Assembly (NCBI GenBank): GCA_900752215.1
Contig: CAADUO010000003.1
Span: 1-64,000, forward strand
DNA: 64,000 bases
DNA from: an uncultured Collinsella sp.
GTDB taxonomy: Bacteria; Actinomycetota; Coriobacteriia; Coriobacteriales; Coriobacteriaceae
Direction: 5' to 3'
The position numbers were made by a program, and so were the translations under genes. The notes below the pieces were generated by a model, which was not told where the DNA came from, did not search any database, and was given only the letters and a program-made list of their open reading frames with translations. Each line of letters opens with the position of its first letter. The first letter of the stretch is position 1. This document shows positions 32,625-41,954 of the stretch, piece after piece.

Positions 32625-33547
32625 AGCTCCACCCTCATAATGCGCCGGATAACCACCAGGGCAACGGCGTTGAGGGCGAGACCCAGCACCACAGCGCCCG
32701 CACCGGCAGGCGTCGCAAGACCGCGACGAAAATCTGCCGAAAGCAGCGCCAACACCGCGCACATGCCCGCCGGCATCGCCGCGACCATATGCGCCGACAT
32801 GCGAGCCTGCGACGTCTTGACATCCAGGCGGCGCTTGAGCTCAATGCGCTCCCCTACCATGCTCGACGCCTCGGACAGCAAGTCGGCAAGCGGAGCGCCG
32901 GTGCGCTGTGACACCTTAAGCGCCAAGGTCACAAGCGAAAGACCGGGGGCGTCGATGCGCACGAGCAAGTCATCGAGCGCGTCGGTCGCCGAGATACCGC
33001 AATCGATCGCCGCCGCCACCCGCAAAAACTCGGTATGCACCGGTTCTTGCGCATGAGCGCCCACAAAGCGCATGCCCTGGGCCAGCGAATGTCCCGAGGC
33101 AAGCGACATGGAAAGTGCGGTAAACGCCTCGGGCATGGCCTCTTCTGCATCGTGTTGCTCGCGCCGGCTCTCAAAGCCATCCCGAGCGGCGCCAGCGGCA
33201 ATCGGAGCAACAAGTCCCAAGGCAAACCCGAGGGGCGATAACGACACCATCGTTAGTAAAACGCTGCAGACACCGCTCGATAGCAGTAGAAACGCCAAAC
33301 GCCCCGAAGCATCTTCAATCACGAGGCCAAGGCGATGCGCCGGAGCCAGCGATGCCCACGAACGGGCGATCTTTTTCAGCAGATCGTTTTCCACCAGCTC
33401 ACGCGGCAGCTTCTCTGCCACCGTCTCGAGCGCCTGACGCGCCAGCTCCGCCGGCGGCACCTGCGGCACACGAGGTTCCGCCCCGCACGCCGTCGCAACA
33501 GAAAACCCTGCCAAACCCCCTACGACGAGGGGCACAGCGACCTCCAT
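32621..33547 (-). CDS. tadB: Tad platform protein TadB (GspF-like)
   Basis: This 308-residue protein has an N-terminal helix, a pair of helices near 80-125 and a GspF domain with EAMPEAFTALSMSLASGHSL near 140. Two more hydrophobic helices lie near 250-300 (MPAGMCAVLALLSAD and AVVLGLALNAVALVVI). It is the second platform subunit. It overlaps TadA by 28 bp and TadC by 4 bp. GGAGGTGG precedes the ATG. Confidence 0.87.
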   Translation of the reverse strand: MEVAVPLVVGGLAGFSVATACGAEPRVPQVPPAELARQALETVAEKLPRELVENDLLKKIARSWASLAPAHRLGLVIEDASGRLAFLLLSSGVCSVLLTMVSLSPLGFALGLVAPIAAGAARDGFESRREQHDAEEAMPEAFTALSMSLASGHSLAQGMRFVGAHAQEPVHTEFLRVAAAIDCGISATDALDDLLVRIDAPGLSLVTLALKVSQRTGAPLADLLSEASSMVGERIELKRRLDVKTSQARMSAHMVAAMPAGMCAVLALLSADFRRGLATPAGAGAVVLGLALNAVALVVIRRIMRVEL

Positions 33548-34848
33548 TCGTCCACCTCCTCTTGTGTGAGCGTCCCCGACCGCAGGCCTTCTGCGATAAA
33601 CGGCGGCTCGCGGTCAAGCGCCCAGGTGCGCTCGGCGGCATCGAAAGTCACATAGCGCTCGAGCTCTACGCCGCCCGACGCGGCGCGACGCACCCCCGAA
33701 TACGAGGAGACGAAGCGCCTGCCATCGGCGTGGCGCTCGGACATCACGATGCCGTCGAGCGCCATGGCAATCTGCTCCTCGATGAGCTCGCTCGGCAGAT
33801 CGATGCCATAACGTGCAAGCAACGTCAGACGCACCACGGTCTCCTGTTCTGAACCCGCATGAAGTGTGGTGAGCGACCCGTCGTGGCCCGTATTCATGGC
33901 CTGCAACATGTCGCAGCACTCGGCACCGCGCACCTCGCCCACCACGATGCGGTCGGGGCGCATGCGCAGGGCATTGGTCACCAGGTCGCGGATCGTCACC
34001 GCGCCCTCGCCCTCAATTGAAGCCTCGCGCGCCTCTAGGCGCACCACGTGCGGATGATGCGCAAACTTGAGCTCGGCAGAGTCCTCGATCGTCACGATGC
34101 GCTCGCCGGTGGAAATCTCGCATGACAGCGCGTTGAGCAGGGTGGTCTTACCAGATCCCGTGCCTCCCGCAACCGCCAGGTCCTGTCGCAGCGACACCGC
34201 GCACGACAGCAGCTGCGCATACCAAAGCGGCAGTGACCCCAGCCCCACAAGCTCGTCCAGCGAGCAGATGCGGTCCGAGAACTTTCGGATGGTGAGAATC
34301 GGTCCGTCAATCGCCACAGGCGGAATCACCGCGTTGACGCGATAGCCCGTTTTAAGGCGAGCGTTGACGATGGGGCTGCGCTCGTCGATACGGCGGCCAA
34401 GTGGCGAGATGATGCGGTCGATAAGCACACGGATCTGCTCATCATCCTCAAACGCATGCTCGATAGGGTACAAGACGCCGCCGCGTTCAAAGAAGGCCGA
34501 GCGGCAGCCGTTGATCATGATCTCGGTAACGGTGTCGTCCTCGATGAGCGGCTGCAACGGCCCCAGGCCCACCACGTCATCCAAAATCTCGTCGATGATG
34601 GTCTCGCGTTCGGACGTCGCGAGATCGGTCGGTTCCTCAACATTGAGCGCCGCCTCCACCGCGGGACGCAATTCCGAGCGGGCAAGCGCCGGGTCGATAT
34701 AGGCGCTGATACGCGCCACTTCGTCGTAACCCATGCGGTCCATCACAGCGCGCTTGGTGCGTCGTTTCACCGCGCGACGACGCCCCGCATCTACAGGCGC
34801 TGCAGCCGCTGCAGCGCCGGCAGCCTTAATCCTCGTTTGCAGGCTCAT
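33520..34848 (-). CDS. tadA: Tad pilus motor ATPase TadA (CpaF family)
   Basis: This hexameric secretion ATPase of the CpaF/TadA type drives pilus assembly and possibly retraction. The 442-residue length is normal. Walker A GGTGSGKTTLLNAL lies near 227, the aspartate-box VTIEDSAEL near 250, the Walker B-like MRPDRIVVGEVRGAE near 293, and the His-box GHDGSLTTLHAGS near 317. An N-terminal Ala-rich basic segment (AAAAAAPVDAGRRRAVKRR) precedes the N-domain. It overlaps TadZ by 4 bp upstream. Confidence 0.95.
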   Translation of the reverse strand: MSLQTRIKAAGAAAAAAPVDAGRRRAVKRRTKRAVMDRMGYDEVARISAYIDPALARSELRPAVEAALNVEEPTDLATSERETIIDEILDDVVGLGPLQPLIEDDTVTEIMINGCRSAFFERGGVLYPIEHAFEDDEQIRVLIDRIISPLGRRIDERSPIVNARLKTGYRVNAVIPPVAIDGPILTIRKFSDRICSLDELVGLGSLPLWYAQLLSCAVSLRQDLAVAGGTGSGKTTLLNALSCEISTGERIVTIEDSAELKFAHHPHVVRLEAREASIEGEGAVTIRDLVTNALRMRPDRIVVGEVRGAECCDMLQAMNTGHDGSLTTLHAGSEQETVVRLTLLARYGIDLPSELIEEQIAMALDGIVMSERHADGRRFVSSYSGVRRAASGGVELERYVTFDAAERTWALDREPPFIAEGLRSGTLTQEEVDEWRSLCPSS

Positions 34849-36494
34849 CGCTGATCACCCTCGCGCGACCAGGGAAGGCGGATACGCGGGCGTTCGGTGC
34901 GCGTTGCACGGTCGGCGACCATATCGCTCCAAGGGCCGACGGCGCACCCCAGTTCCACGAGCATCTCGCGCGTGGCCTCGCGCACGCTGGTCGCGAAAGC
35001 GCTCGTCTGACCCACTGCCTCGTCAGCGCGCCCAAACGCCATGAGCGCGGCGAGATCCTGCCCGCCATCGGCGATACGAATCTTTGAGCTCAACGCACAG
35101 GCAATCTCAAAGCGCATGGCGACGTCCTCGTCTGCCCCGCGCGCACCGAACCGGTTGAACACGGCGCTCATGCGCGTGCGCGGCACACCTACTCGACTTG
35201 CCAGTTCAATGACGCGCGACGCCGATGTCGCGGACGACACCGCCGCATCGCCAACGACCAGGCAACGGTCGCTCGCCGCCACCGCAGCCGCCACGGCATC
35301 GCCCCAAAAGACCGAGGTATCGATAAAGACCACGTCGGATTCGCGACGCAGGACATCAAGCAGCAGCTCCACCGGACGTGCCATGAGCTCGGCTTGCTCG
35401 GGCGCCGCAACGGGACCCCAGAGCGTAACGCCCGGCGCCACGCGCATCGATGCGGCCACGATATCCGGCTCGGCAAGCGCGCCCGCCACCGACGGCTCGA
35501 TAAGTGCCGCCATATCACGCGGAGCATCGACGCCTAACAAGTCGTAAAGGTTTCCAAACATCAGGTCCAGGTCGAGCACGGCGGCACGCAAGCCCAACAG
35601 CGACGATGCGTGTGCCATGGTGGCAACGATCGTCGACTTGCCGCAACCGCCCGAGCCCGAAATGACGCAGACGACCGGAGCTCGATGCGGCGAAGCGGCA
35701 GCGTCTGCCGGCGGCATCGGAGGCGGCGGGGCGGGCGTCGGTGACAGCGTCCCCGTCTCCCCCGCCGCAACTACACGCTGCGTCCAAGCCGGCATGGCGG
35801 CTTGTTCGGTCTGCGAGGCAGGCTCGTTCTGCGCAATCTGCTCATGCTGCATCAGCGACAACTCGCCGCACCCGGCAAAGCCCTCAACTTCGTCGAGTTC
35901 ATCCGCCAGATTCACGCCGTGCACGTATCCCATATCTACAGCCGGGGAGTCGCCAGCATGCTGCGCCGGCCCTCCAGCGTCATCGCATACAAGGGGGTTC
36001 CGGGGGCGCCGACCATGCTCGGCTTCCGCTTTTCCACAATCATCAACACGCGGGCCTCTTGTAGCGCGAGGCGCCCCGGGTTCCCTATCAACAAAAGCAT
36101 CGGGCTCAATCGTCATGCGCCGATCGGAATCAACCGCTCCCTCGCCCGCGCGCCCGTTGCCGCATATACTGTGCGCAGCGATGACCTCGGTCGCCCCCGC
36201 GCGAAACAACCCCTCGATATCCGACGGATCGAGTGCTTCTATCAAGACGACCACGCGACTCACGCGGCCTTCGGCCGTCAGGCGCGCAACAGTCTTGCGC
36301 ACATCTTCGGTATCAAACAGAGACGCCGCGATGATGGCAGCTCCGCGGCGCGACGGAAACGCCCGCGCCATGGAAACCAGCCCGTCCAGGTCACCCACGC
36401 GAAGCACCTGTGCACCCGCGTCACGGCCCTCGACTTCCCGCTGCAACAGCCCGTAATCGCCGCACGCGCAGCACGCAAGCCAGATCGCCTTCAT
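34845..36494 (-). CDS. TadZ/CpaE-like localisation ATPase
   Basis: This 549-residue protein has an N-terminal receiver-like domain (about 1-120, without a clear phospho-aspartate), a low-complexity linker of about 150 residues, and a MinD/ParA-like ATPase. The ATPase shows VISGSGGCGKST (deviant Walker A) near 275, LDLDLMFGN near 303 and VFIDTSVFWGD near 385. TadZ proteins mark the pole or site of pilus assembly. The ATG at 36494 overlaps the CpaB stop by 1 bp (TGATG); a GTG 3 nt earlier is possible. The linker is longer than in most relatives. Confidence 0.87.
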   Translation of the reverse strand: MKAIWLACCACGDYGLLQREVEGRDAGAQVLRVGDLDGLVSMARAFPSRRGAAIIAASLFDTEDVRKTVARLTAEGRVSRVVVLIEALDPSDIEGLFRAGATEVIAAHSICGNGRAGEGAVDSDRRMTIEPDAFVDREPGAPRATRGPRVDDCGKAEAEHGRRPRNPLVCDDAGGPAQHAGDSPAVDMGYVHGVNLADELDEVEGFAGCGELSLMQHEQIAQNEPASQTEQAAMPAWTQRVVAAGETGTLSPTPAPPPPMPPADAAASPHRAPVVCVISGSGGCGKSTIVATMAHASSLLGLRAAVLDLDLMFGNLYDLLGVDAPRDMAALIEPSVAGALAEPDIVAASMRVAPGVTLWGPVAAPEQAELMARPVELLLDVLRRESDVVFIDTSVFWGDAVAAAVAASDRCLVVGDAAVSSATSASRVIELASRVGVPRTRMSAVFNRFGARGADEDVAMRFEIACALSSKIRIADGGQDLAALMAFGRADEAVGQTSAFATSVREATREMLVELGCAVGPWSDMVADRATRTERPRIRLPWSREGDQR

Positions 36495-37153
36495 CACTCG
36501 TCGCCTCCGCTCTTTTTGCCGCGCGCCGTGGCGGGAATCGTCAAGCTGACCGTTCCCTTGCCCGAGGCTCCCAGCAGTTCCTTGACGTCTTCGGGGTCAG
36601 CCGCCAGCGTCACCCATTCGATCTTGCCCTCGCGCGTGGCACCGGAATCCTCACTGGTATCGATCACGTACGCGCCGCACAGCCGATCGGTTACGCCGTC
36701 TTTTTGCACATACACATCCACGTAGCTGCCCACGCCCGTAGCACCGCCGACCGAGTGCTCGGCATCGACCGCCACCGAAACGGCGACCTTGCCCTTAGGC
36801 ACCTCGAGCTTGTGGCTCTCGGCCTTGGTGTAGACATTGCAGATCACGGCGTTTTTGGGAATACGCGAAGTCGTCACGTCGCCGCGCACCTGGCGCAGCT
36901 CGGTCGCCGCGTCACGCGGCAGCAGACTCGTCAGCCATTCCTGGGTTATGACATTGGTCTCATCGAGGGTCTCGCCCACATCGATATCGCGCGCCGCAAC
37001 GCATACCTCGACGCGATCGCCACCGTACTTGGCCAAGGTCTCAGCCTGGACCTGTTCGGCTTGCGAGCGGATCGACGAGCCGTAAACCATGCAGAGCAGA
37101 GCAGCGAGCACGCCCGCGACCAGACTGATAGCGATGCGCTTGCTCTTGTTCAC
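36494..37153 (-). CDS. CpaB/RcpC-like SAF-domain protein
   Basis: This 219-residue membrane protein is the first gene of the operon. It has a hydrophobic helix (IAISLVAGVLAALLCMVYG, about 5-23) and an SAF domain (VCVAARDIDVGETLDETNV near 49). The C-terminal part is RcpC-like (GVGSYVDVYV). In Gram-negative Tad systems RcpC binds peptidoglycan near the secretin; here no outer membrane is expected, so its role is likely cell-wall passage. The GTG at 37153 was chosen because GGAG lies 5 nt upstream; the in-frame ATG 15 nt further up has none. Confidence 0.82.
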   Translation of the reverse strand: MNKSKRIAISLVAGVLAALLCMVYGSSIRSQAEQVQAETLAKYGGDRVEVCVAARDIDVGETLDETNVITQEWLTSLLPRDAATELRQVRGDVTTSRIPKNAVICNVYTKAESHKLEVPKGKVAVSVAVDAEHSVGGATGVGSYVDVYVQKDGVTDRLCGAYVIDTSEDSGATREGKIEWVTLAADPEDVKELLGASGKGTVSLTIPATARGKKSGGDE

Positions 37154-37353
37154 GGCCGCTCCTCTCATGGCAGTGCCGGGCGAATGCCCGTACCACCATT
37201 GTCTGGGCGGTCAGAGTGCAAAGCGGCGCAATCGCGATCTTGGTTTTCGATGTCAAACCAATCGCTGACCAGAAGCTGACCAGCCCGTCAAGCTCGTGGC
37301 AAGGTTTTGGTCAGCACGTCAGCAAACTGCATGTTTCGAGGCTTTTCCGCAGC

Positions 37354-37388
37354 AAAAAAGCCGTCTCCCGAACAGTTGGGAGACGGCT
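37354..37388 (-). terminator. Intrinsic terminator of rsgA
   Basis: A perfect 11-bp stem (37359-37369 with 37378-37388, 8-nt loop) is followed by TTTTTT on the minus strand. It lies 18 bp after the rsgA stop codon and insulates the Tad operon. Confidence 0.92.
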
Positions 37389-37405
37389 GTCATAGAAAAA
37401 ATCAA

Positions 37406-38590
37406 TTACAGATGGACATCGGGATCGAGCATTTGAGCACTCACGCGCATGGATGACGCCAGGCTTTGGAACGTTTCCAAACGCAGGCTGTCGATCTGCC
37501 CGGCGTCCTCGGCCTCGCGAACGGCGCAGCCCGGTTCGTGGGTATGCGTGCAGTCGCCAAACCGGCACGCGCGCGATGCCTCGACAATCTCGGGGAAAGC
37601 GCGCGCCAGACCCCGCTCGTGACCCACGAGCGGTAGGCTGCGCAGGCCCGGGGCATCAGCGATCACGCCGGCGTCGCCCGGCAGCGCTACCATCACGCGC
37701 GCGACGGTAGTGTGACGGCCCTGGTCGTCGCGTTCGCGCACACCGCCGGTCGCCAATGTATCGTGGCCCAGCAGTGCATTGAGCAGCGTCGACTTGCCGG
37801 CACCCGACTCGCCCAGAATCATGGCGCAGCTCCCGGCAGGCACGCAGATACGGACCTCGTCCAGGCCGCGGCCCTCGGCAGAGGACGTCACGATCACGCG
37901 CACGTCCGGACCCACCAGGCGGCGCACGCGGTCCAGATCGCGCTCGAGCTCCTCGGCATCGCAGCGATCAGCTTTGGTGAGCACCACCACCGGCTCGGCA
38001 TCGCAGTCGAGCGCCAACACCAGCGAGCGCGCCACGCGGTCGAGCAGCACCTCACCGGCACCGAGCGCCTGCACGATTAGCACGCTATCCACGTTGGAGC
38101 AGAGCACCTGACGCTCTCCGCGGGCACGGCCGCGCCAACGCTCAAAGCTCGTACGGCGCGGCAGAACGCACTCAATCACGCCCATATCGTGCCCGGGAGC
38201 GCGGCGCACCGCCACACGGTCGCCCACGGCGGGCAGCAGCACCTCGTCCTCGCCGCGCGACTTGGCAAACCCCACGGCATGCTCGGCACGAAAGGTATCG
38301 TCGGCCGTCACCACCAGCGGAAACCCGCGATCTAAGCGCACCACGGCGCCAAGCTGCATCTGCTCGGGCTCCTCAGCATGTGCGCAGAAATCATCAAAGG
38401 CAGTCTGCTGGGTTTCATCGACTGGCAGGTCATCAAACGCCGGAACGTCCTGCAGCGCGTCAAGCCCCGGCACGCTTGCCAGCAGCTCCTCAGCAGATAC
38501 GGGAGCCTCGGTCGCGAGCTTCCGACGACGATCACGCTTAGCCCGCGCCCCCGTCGTCTTTTTCTTCGCCTTAGCCTTAGCCTTGCCCAC
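37406..38590 (-). CDS. rsgA: Ribosome-dependent GTPase RsgA
   Basis: This circularly permuted GTPase acts in late 30S maturation. After a lysine-rich N-terminus (VGKAKAKAKKK) and an OB domain, the G motifs come in permuted order: LTKAD (G4) near 205, TSSAEG (G5) near 235, GESGAGKST (G1) near 262, and DAPG (G3) near 310. A zinc-binding CRFGDCTHTHEPGC near 345 closes the protein. The start is the GTG at 38590, with GGGAGG at 6 nt; the frame is open 84 nt further upstream. Length 394 residues includes a longer acidic N-terminal region than E. coli RsgA. Confidence 0.93.
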   Translation of the reverse strand: MGKAKAKAKKKTTGARAKRDRRRKLATEAPVSAEELLASVPGLDALQDVPAFDDLPVDETQQTAFDDFCAHAEEPEQMQLGAVVRLDRGFPLVVTADDTFRAEHAVGFAKSRGEDEVLLPAVGDRVAVRRAPGHDMGVIECVLPRRTSFERWRGRARGERQVLCSNVDSVLIVQALGAGEVLLDRVARSLVLALDCDAEPVVVLTKADRCDAEELERDLDRVRRLVGPDVRVIVTSSAEGRGLDEVRICVPAGSCAMILGESGAGKSTLLNALLGHDTLATGGVRERDDQGRHTTVARVMVALPGDAGVIADAPGLRSLPLVGHERGLARAFPEIVEASRACRFGDCTHTHEPGCAVREAEDAGQIDSLRLETFQSLASSMRVSAQMLDPDVHL

Positions 38591-38636
38591 AAGCGCCTCC
38601 CAGCACCATAAATCACAACTGAGCAGGTATTTTAAA

Positions 38637-38671
38637 TCAAAAAGAGCTGGCCGGGCAAAGCCCGACCAGCT
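38637..38671 (-). terminator. Terminator of the P-type ATPase transcript
   Basis: A 12-bp stem (38645-38656 with 38660-38671, one G-U in RNA) with loop AAA/TTT is followed on the minus strand by CTTTTTG. It lies about 160 bp after the ATPase stop and just upstream of rsgA. Confidence 0.8.
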
Positions 38672-38732
38672 CACAAACTTTCCCTCAGCCCTTTATCATC
38701 CGCGCGGGAGAAAAGCCAGCAAGGATACCGCA

Positions 38733-38820
38733 GGGCCCGCCCCGGAAGCCCTTTCTCTCGAACGATCCCGCAGCGCGAAGCGCGAGGACCAGTGAGGGAG
38801 AAAGGGCGTGGGGCGGGCCC
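38733..38820. repeat. Nested GC-rich hairpin after the P-type ATPase gene
   Basis: Two perfect stems are nested: 11 bp (38733-38743 with 38810-38820) outside and 10 bp (38748-38757 with 38798-38807) inside. A GCGCGAAGCGCG sub-hairpin lies in the middle. It begins 12 bp past the ATPase stop. It lacks a U-tract, so it may stabilise the mRNA 3' end; the real terminator appears to be the next hairpin at 38637-38671. Confidence 0.65.
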
Positions 38821-38831
38821 GGACAGGTACG

Positions 38832-41513
38832 TTACTCTTTCTCCACAGCGCGCATGATCGCCTTGTAGATCTCCATCAGCGGGATGATCAGGAAGGCCAG
38901 GCCCAGCGCGGCAAGAACGCCCTTGAGCTCAAGCGTCACAGGGCCAAAGAACATCTCGGCAAGCGTCGGCTGCACGGTCACGATCACCGTCAGCACCAGT
39001 GCCAGCGCGGCGGAAGCCCACAGCCACTTGTTCTGCTTCTTCATGGTGAACAGCGACGCACGACGGCTGCGCATATTGAAGCAGTGGAAAATCTCGACCA
39101 TGTTGAGCGTGATGAACGCCATCATCACGCCTTCCTCGTCGGAATTGCCGGCAATCATATCGGCGATGTGGATGTAGCCCATGTCAAAGTACACGCCCAC
39201 AAAGAAGCTCGCCAGCACCAGCACGGTGATGATTAGGCCCTGGACCACGCAGTCCAGACCCATATGTCCGGCAAAGACACCGTCCTTGGCGTTGCGCGGC
39301 TTGCGCTTCATGATGTCGCCCTCGGCGTCCTCCATGCCCAGCGCGAGCGCGGGGAAACAGTCGGTGACCAGGTTCACCCACAGCAGCTGCACCGGCTGGA
39401 AGATGGTAAAGCCGATAAGCGTGGCGATGAATACCGAGAAGACCTCGGCAAGGTTGGCCGAAAGCAGGAACTGAATGACCTTGCGGATGTTGTCGTAGAT
39501 GCGACGACCCTCTTCGCAGGCACCGATGATGGTGGCGAAGTTGTCATCGGCAAGCACCATGTCGGCGACGTTCTTGGTGACGTCGGTGCCGGTGATGCCC
39601 ATGCCAACGCCGATGTCGGCGCGCTTGATGGACGGAGCGTCGTTGACGCCGTCGCCCGTCATGGCCACGATCTGGTCGCGCGACTTCCAAGCCTCGACGA
39701 TGCGTGTCTTGTGCTCGGGCTGGACGCGGGCGTACACGCCGTAGTCCTCGATGTGCGCGTCGAGTTCCTCGTCGCTCATGCGATCGAGGTCGGCACCGGT
39801 GATGGCATGGCTGCGATCGGTGACGATGCCCAGCTGCTTGGCGATGGCCACGGCGGTGTCGATGTGGTCGCCCGTGATCATGACGGTGCGGATACCGGCG
39901 TCATGCGCCTCGCGGATGGCGTCGGCGACCTCGGGGCGGACCGGGTCAATCATGCCAGACAGGCCGCAGAAGACCAGGTCATGCTCGAGCGCGGCGGGAC
40001 TGCAGTCGGCCGGGACCTCGGTGTAGGTGCGGCTTGCCAGCGCCAGCACGCGCAGGGCCTCGTCGGCCATGGCCTTGTTGGCGGCCACGAGCTCGGCACG
40101 ACGCTCCTCGGTCAGCGGAACGACCTTATCGCCCTCGTAGATGTGGGTGCACAGGCCGATCACCACGTCGGGCGCGCCCTTGGTGTACTGCTCATACTCG
40201 CCGTCCAGGGTCTCGACGACCACGGACATCATCTTACGGCCCGAGTCGAACGGGGCCTCGCCCACGCGCGGGTGCTCGGCAGTCAGGCCAGTAAGACCAG
40301 CTTTGCCGGCATCGTTGACGAGCGCACACTCAGTCGGCTCGCCCACGGCCTCGCCCAGGTCCTCGTCCCACTGGGCATCGGAACACAGCGCCATTCCGGC
40401 CAGGAACTTCTCCTTAGGCGCAGCGAGCTCGTGCTTGACGACGGTCATCTTGTTTTGGGTAAGGGTACCGGTCTTGTCGGAGCAGATGGTCTGCGTGCAG
40501 CCAAGGGTCTCGACGGCAGAGAGCTTGCGGATGATTGCCTGGCGCTTGGCCATCTTGGTCACGCCAAGCGACAGCACGATGGTCACGACGGCGACCAGAC
40601 CCTCGGGGATGGCGGCGACGGCGAGCGAGACGGCGACCATAAAGGTATCGAGCAGGGCGGTCGGGTCGGTAAGAACGTTGCCCACGCCGTGGCGGATGAT
40701 ATCGACACCAAAGATAACGACGCAGATGACGATAACCATGATGGTGAGGATGCGGCTGAGCTCGGCAAGCTTCACCTGCAGCGGCGTGAGCTCTTCCTTG
40801 GCCTCGGCCAGGGCGCCGGCGATCTTGCCCATCTCGGTATCCATGCCGGTACCGACTACGACGGCGCGGCCACGGCCGTACACCACGGTGGAGCCCATGT
40901 AGCACATGTTCTTGCGGTCGCCGAGCGGCACGTCATCGGTGCCGGTGGCGAGCTCGATCACGTTGGCATGCTTCTCGACAGGCACGGACTCGCCGGTGAG
41001 TGCAGCCTCTTCGATCTTCATCGTGGCGCTCTCGAGCACGCGGCAGTCGGCCGGGACGGAGTCGCCCGCCTCGAGCATGATCACATCGCCAGGCACGAGC
41101 TCGGCACTCGGCAGGTGCACGAGCTTGCCGTCGCGCAGAACCTTGGACTGCGCCGCGCTCATCTCCTGCAATGCCTCGAGAGCTTCCTCGCTCTTGGCCT
41201 CCTGAACCACGCCCAGCACCGAGTTGACGATAACGACGAACATGATGATGGCGACGTCGGCAAAGTCCGCCTCACCCTTGACCATGCCCGTGAGTGCACT
41301 GATGACGGCGGCAACGATCAGCATGATGACCATGGGGTCGGCCATCTGCTCAAAGAAGCGCTTCCACAACGGCGTCTTCTCGGCTTCCTCGAGCTTGTTA
41401 GGGCCTGTCTTGGCGAGGCGCGACGACGCCTCGTCGTTGCTCAGGCCGAGGTCCTCATCGACACCTTGGTCGCTGAGTACCTCCGCCGCGGCGGACAGGT
41501 ATTCCTTTTGCAT
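38832..41513 (-). CDS. P-type Ca2+-transporting ATPase (P2A/SERCA-like)
   Basis: This 893-residue pump exports divalent cations, most likely Ca2+, using ATP. It has an N-terminal cation-ATPase domain and ten predicted transmembrane helices. Signature motifs are TGES near 179, AVAAIPEGL in M4 near 290, SDKTGTLT near 335 (phosphorylated aspartate), KGAPD, and TGDGVNDAPS near 605. M5/M6 show NLAEVFSVF and NLVTDCFPALALGME, close to SERCA-type calcium ligands. GGAG lies near the ATG. No cognate regulator is adjacent. Mn2+ as an alternative substrate cannot be excluded. Confidence 0.93.
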   Translation of the reverse strand: MQKEYLSAAAEVLSDQGVDEDLGLSNDEASSRLAKTGPNKLEEAEKTPLWKRFFEQMADPMVIMLIVAAVISALTGMVKGEADFADVAIIMFVVIVNSVLGVVQEAKSEEALEALQEMSAAQSKVLRDGKLVHLPSAELVPGDVIMLEAGDSVPADCRVLESATMKIEEAALTGESVPVEKHANVIELATGTDDVPLGDRKNMCYMGSTVVYGRGRAVVVGTGMDTEMGKIAGALAEAKEELTPLQVKLAELSRILTIMVIVICVVIFGVDIIRHGVGNVLTDPTALLDTFMVAVSLAVAAIPEGLVAVVTIVLSLGVTKMAKRQAIIRKLSAVETLGCTQTICSDKTGTLTQNKMTVVKHELAAPKEKFLAGMALCSDAQWDEDLGEAVGEPTECALVNDAGKAGLTGLTAEHPRVGEAPFDSGRKMMSVVVETLDGEYEQYTKGAPDVVIGLCTHIYEGDKVVPLTEERRAELVAANKAMADEALRVLALASRTYTEVPADCSPAALEHDLVFCGLSGMIDPVRPEVADAIREAHDAGIRTVMITGDHIDTAVAIAKQLGIVTDRSHAITGADLDRMSDEELDAHIEDYGVYARVQPEHKTRIVEAWKSRDQIVAMTGDGVNDAPSIKRADIGVGMGITGTDVTKNVADMVLADDNFATIIGACEEGRRIYDNIRKVIQFLLSANLAEVFSVFIATLIGFTIFQPVQLLWVNLVTDCFPALALGMEDAEGDIMKRKPRNAKDGVFAGHMGLDCVVQGLIITVLVLASFFVGVYFDMGYIHIADMIAGNSDEEGVMMAFITLNMVEIFHCFNMRSRRASLFTMKKQNKWLWASAALALVLTVIVTVQPTLAEMFFGPVTLELKGVLAALGLAFLIIPLMEIYKAIMRAVEKE

Positions 41514-41954
41514 ATAGAGTCCCCTCCTGGGATTCGGGCCACTCAGCAGATTGATGCCCGATCATAATTCCCAGGAGAAGGGCAAGGGCTCATCAAGGCT
41601 GCCGTGCTGAGCGGCAGTTGATAGTGGAGCTATGGTACCCCAAAGCGGCGCGTCTAGCCAAAACATTCCAATTGGAAACACGGCTCGAGTGCAACGATGC
41701 AGACCGTATGACGTTCGACATTGATAAAACGTTTTTTCTTCGGTGCATCATCAAACTGAAATATCGCCCAGATAGCAGCGGTTAGAACGGTTGGTAAAGT
41801 TTTTGCATATACCGTTTATTCGCAAAAAATGAACTTCTAATTCGGCATACGGTCGATTTTTTGGGGTATTCGGTCGGCATTTCGTTATAATCATCTCAGT
41901 TTTATTTCTTATGGTTTATCTATCAGCGCAAGACGATGTCAGATGGAGGTCTGA
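41514..41954. other. Divergent intergenic region between the Ca2+-ATPase gene and pyk
   Basis: About 440 bp without a gene, AT-rich in its pyk-proximal half. A consensus TATAAT lies at 41886-41891, 64 bp before the pyk ATG, with no strong -35. Two GGTCG half-sites at about 41850 and 41873 flank a T-run and could form a regulator site. Nothing else is recognised. Confidence 0.5.

Noticed and set aside
39264..41567. 767-codon plus-strand frame over the Ca2+-ATPase gene
   Set aside because: Antisense to a complete P-type ATPase with all catalytic motifs; no homology visible.
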